Shown in pieces: positions 63,056-64,000 of a DNA stretch of 64,000 nt. The stretch covers positions 121,639-185,638 of the forward strand of contig NZ_JAMHJQ010000012.1 of the NCBI RefSeq assembly GCF_023534745.1, read 5' to 3'. The stretch comes from Streptomyces sp. 35G-GA-8. Lineage in GTDB: Bacteria > Actinomycetota > Actinomycetes > Streptomycetales > Streptomycetaceae. The position numbers and the translations under genes were made by a program. The notes under the pieces are model-generated. The model was not told the DNA's origin. It did no database searches and saw nothing but the letters and a program-made list of their open reading frames with translations. Numbering within the stretch: position 1 is the stretch's first letter; every line of letters begins with the position of its first letter.

Positions 63056-63924
63056 CCGAGGACCCGTTCATCGCCCATCGCAGCCTGCTGTTCACGGTCG
63101 CCTACGAGATGCTCGGCTCCGCGGCCGACGCGGAGGACGTGCTGCAGGAGTCCTGGCTGCGGTGGGCCGAGGTCGACCAGACGCGGGTGAGCGACGCGCG
63201 GGCGTACCTCGTCAGGACCGTCACGCGGCAGGCGCTCAACCGGCTGCGGACGTTGGCGCGCAGCCGCGAGGACTATGTCGGCGAGTGGCTGCCGGAACCG
63301 TTGCTGACCAGCCCTGATGTCGCCGAGGACGTAGAGCTCGCGGAGAGCGTCTCGATCGCGATGCTGACCGTCCTTGAAACGCTCGGGCCGGCGGAGCGGG
63401 CGGTGTTCGTGCTCCGCGAGGTCTTCGAGCTGCCGTACGGCGAGATCGCCGAGGCCATCGGGAAGTCCGCGGCCGCGGTGCGGCAGATCGCGCGGCGGGC
63501 ACGCGAGCATGTCGCGGCCCGGCGGCCGCGGGTGCAGGTGAGCCGGTCTGAGCAGCAAGCCGTGGTGGAACGGTTCCTGCTCGCATTGCGCACTGGGCAG
63601 TTGCAGGAGCTGGTGGAGGTCATGGCGCCGGACGTGGTCCTGATCGCCGATGGTGGCGGGCTGGCGGCCGCCGCTCTGGCGCCGATCCACGGGGTCGAAC
63701 TCGTGGCGAAGGTGCTCGCGCGCACGGGCCAGGTGGAAGTGGCCCCGCTCGCGACGACGTTCGTGTGGCTCAACGGCGCACCTGCGGGGCTGGTCGAGAT
63801 CGACGGCGAGCTGGCCACGGCGGTGAACCTCGTAGTGGAGAACGGGCAGGTCACCCGGGTCTACTTGGTGAGAAACCCGCGGAAGCTGACGAGACTCGAC
63901 GAACCAGCTGAACTCGCCAGGTAA
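63052..63924 (+). CDS. ECF41-type RNA polymerase sigma factor
   Basis: 290 residues. Sigma2 region DAEDVLQESWLRWAEVD (about 25-41), sigma4 region AERAVFVLREVFELPYGEIA, then a SnoaL-like C-terminal extension of about 110 residues. ECF41 hallmarks are present: WLPEPL in the linker, DGGG in the extension and NPRKL near the end. The extension replaces an anti-sigma factor and tunes activity. Coupled to the CMD gene it probably regulates; followed by a strong terminator. Confidence 0.92.
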   Translation: MTEDPFIAHRSLLFTVAYEMLGSAADAEDVLQESWLRWAEVDQTRVSDARAYLVRTVTRQALNRLRTLARSREDYVGEWLPEPLLTSPDVAEDVELAESVSIAMLTVLETLGPAERAVFVLREVFELPYGEIAEAIGKSAAAVRQIARRAREHVAARRPRVQVSRSEQQAVVERFLLALRTGQLQELVEVMAPDVVLIADGGGLAAAALAPIHGVELVAKVLARTGQVEVAPLATTFVWLNGAPAGLVEIDGELATAVNLVVENGQVTRVYLVRNPRKLTRLDEPAELAR

Positions 63925-63949
63925 GCCGGCTGCTGCTCTGGCGGTGTGA

Positions 63950-63977
63950 GTGGTCCGGGCGAAACCGCCCGGACCAC
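63950..63977 (+). terminator. Hairpin terminator of the CMD-ECF41 operon
   Basis: 12-bp perfect stem GTGGTCCGGGCG (63950-63961) with its complement at 63966-63977, 4-base loop, 25 bases past the sigma factor stop. Confidence 0.8.
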
Positions 63978-64000
63978 ACACCACCGCAAGCCGGGCCAGA

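Overview
This is a high-GC actinobacterial chromosome segment, almost certainly Streptomyces or a close relative. The evidence is the strong G/C preference at third codon positions, many Streptomyces-type families (DUF4253, DUF6153, ECF41 sigma factor with a CMD partner, Tat-exported glycosidases with ricin-type CBM13 domains, a sugar ABC transporter with no ATPase of its own), and the density of transposase debris, immunity-gene relics and short inverted-repeat elements typical of chromosome arms. I saw no tRNA, rRNA or CRISPR array.

Layout. 1-0.9 kb: end of a DUF4253 gene and a truncated ISL3 transposase. 0.9-4.9 kb: two overlapping ATP-grasp genes, a cation/Ca2+ exchanger behind a yybP-ykoY (Mn2+) riboswitch, and a secreted inorganic pyrophosphatase. 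5-9 kb: a second yybP-ykoY riboswitch before a broken corA, a serine hydrolase, and a metal-linked patch (DUF4396 with a CsoR-type operator, DUF305 relic, DUF6153-like gene). 9-13.6 kb: a cysteine-synthase-like enzyme translationally coupled to an MFS transporter, then a CmtR-type ArsR regulator coupled to a CDF metal exporter. 13.6-23.6 kb: MITEs, IS5 and IS630 relics, a lipoprotein, an SDR, an oxidoreductase/TetR divergent pair, a BtrH-like protein, and a decayed RHS toxin with its SUKH immunity gene. 23.7-27.5 kb: two-component system and ABC-2 transporter, divergent. 27.5-33.6 kb: group II intron relic, VanX-like dipeptidase, Imm10 relic, an NmrA-like gene split by an IS5-family element plus a DUF3592 gene, and an integrase relic. 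33.6-42.5 kb: aldo/keto reductases, VOC protein, a second serine hydrolase, TetR, and an oxidoreductase/MerR pair.

42.8-57.1 kb is the most coherent region. GH95 alpha-L-fucosidase, GH35 beta-galactosidase, GH30 endo-beta-1,6-galactanase, GH43 exo-beta-1,3-galactanase, a LacI regulator and a sugar ABC transporter (two permeases plus binding protein) look like one regulon for plant arabinogalactan-protein glycans. Four intergenic copies of a LacI-type palindrome close to TGTTTACGTAAACA tie the units together.

57.4-64 kb: a complete extra alanyl-tRNA synthetase far from its usual neighbours, an Imm53 immunity gene, a run of gene fragments (IS630, IS5, APC permease, methyltransferase, alpha/beta hydrolase), then a CMD protein coupled to an ECF41 sigma factor with a clear terminator.
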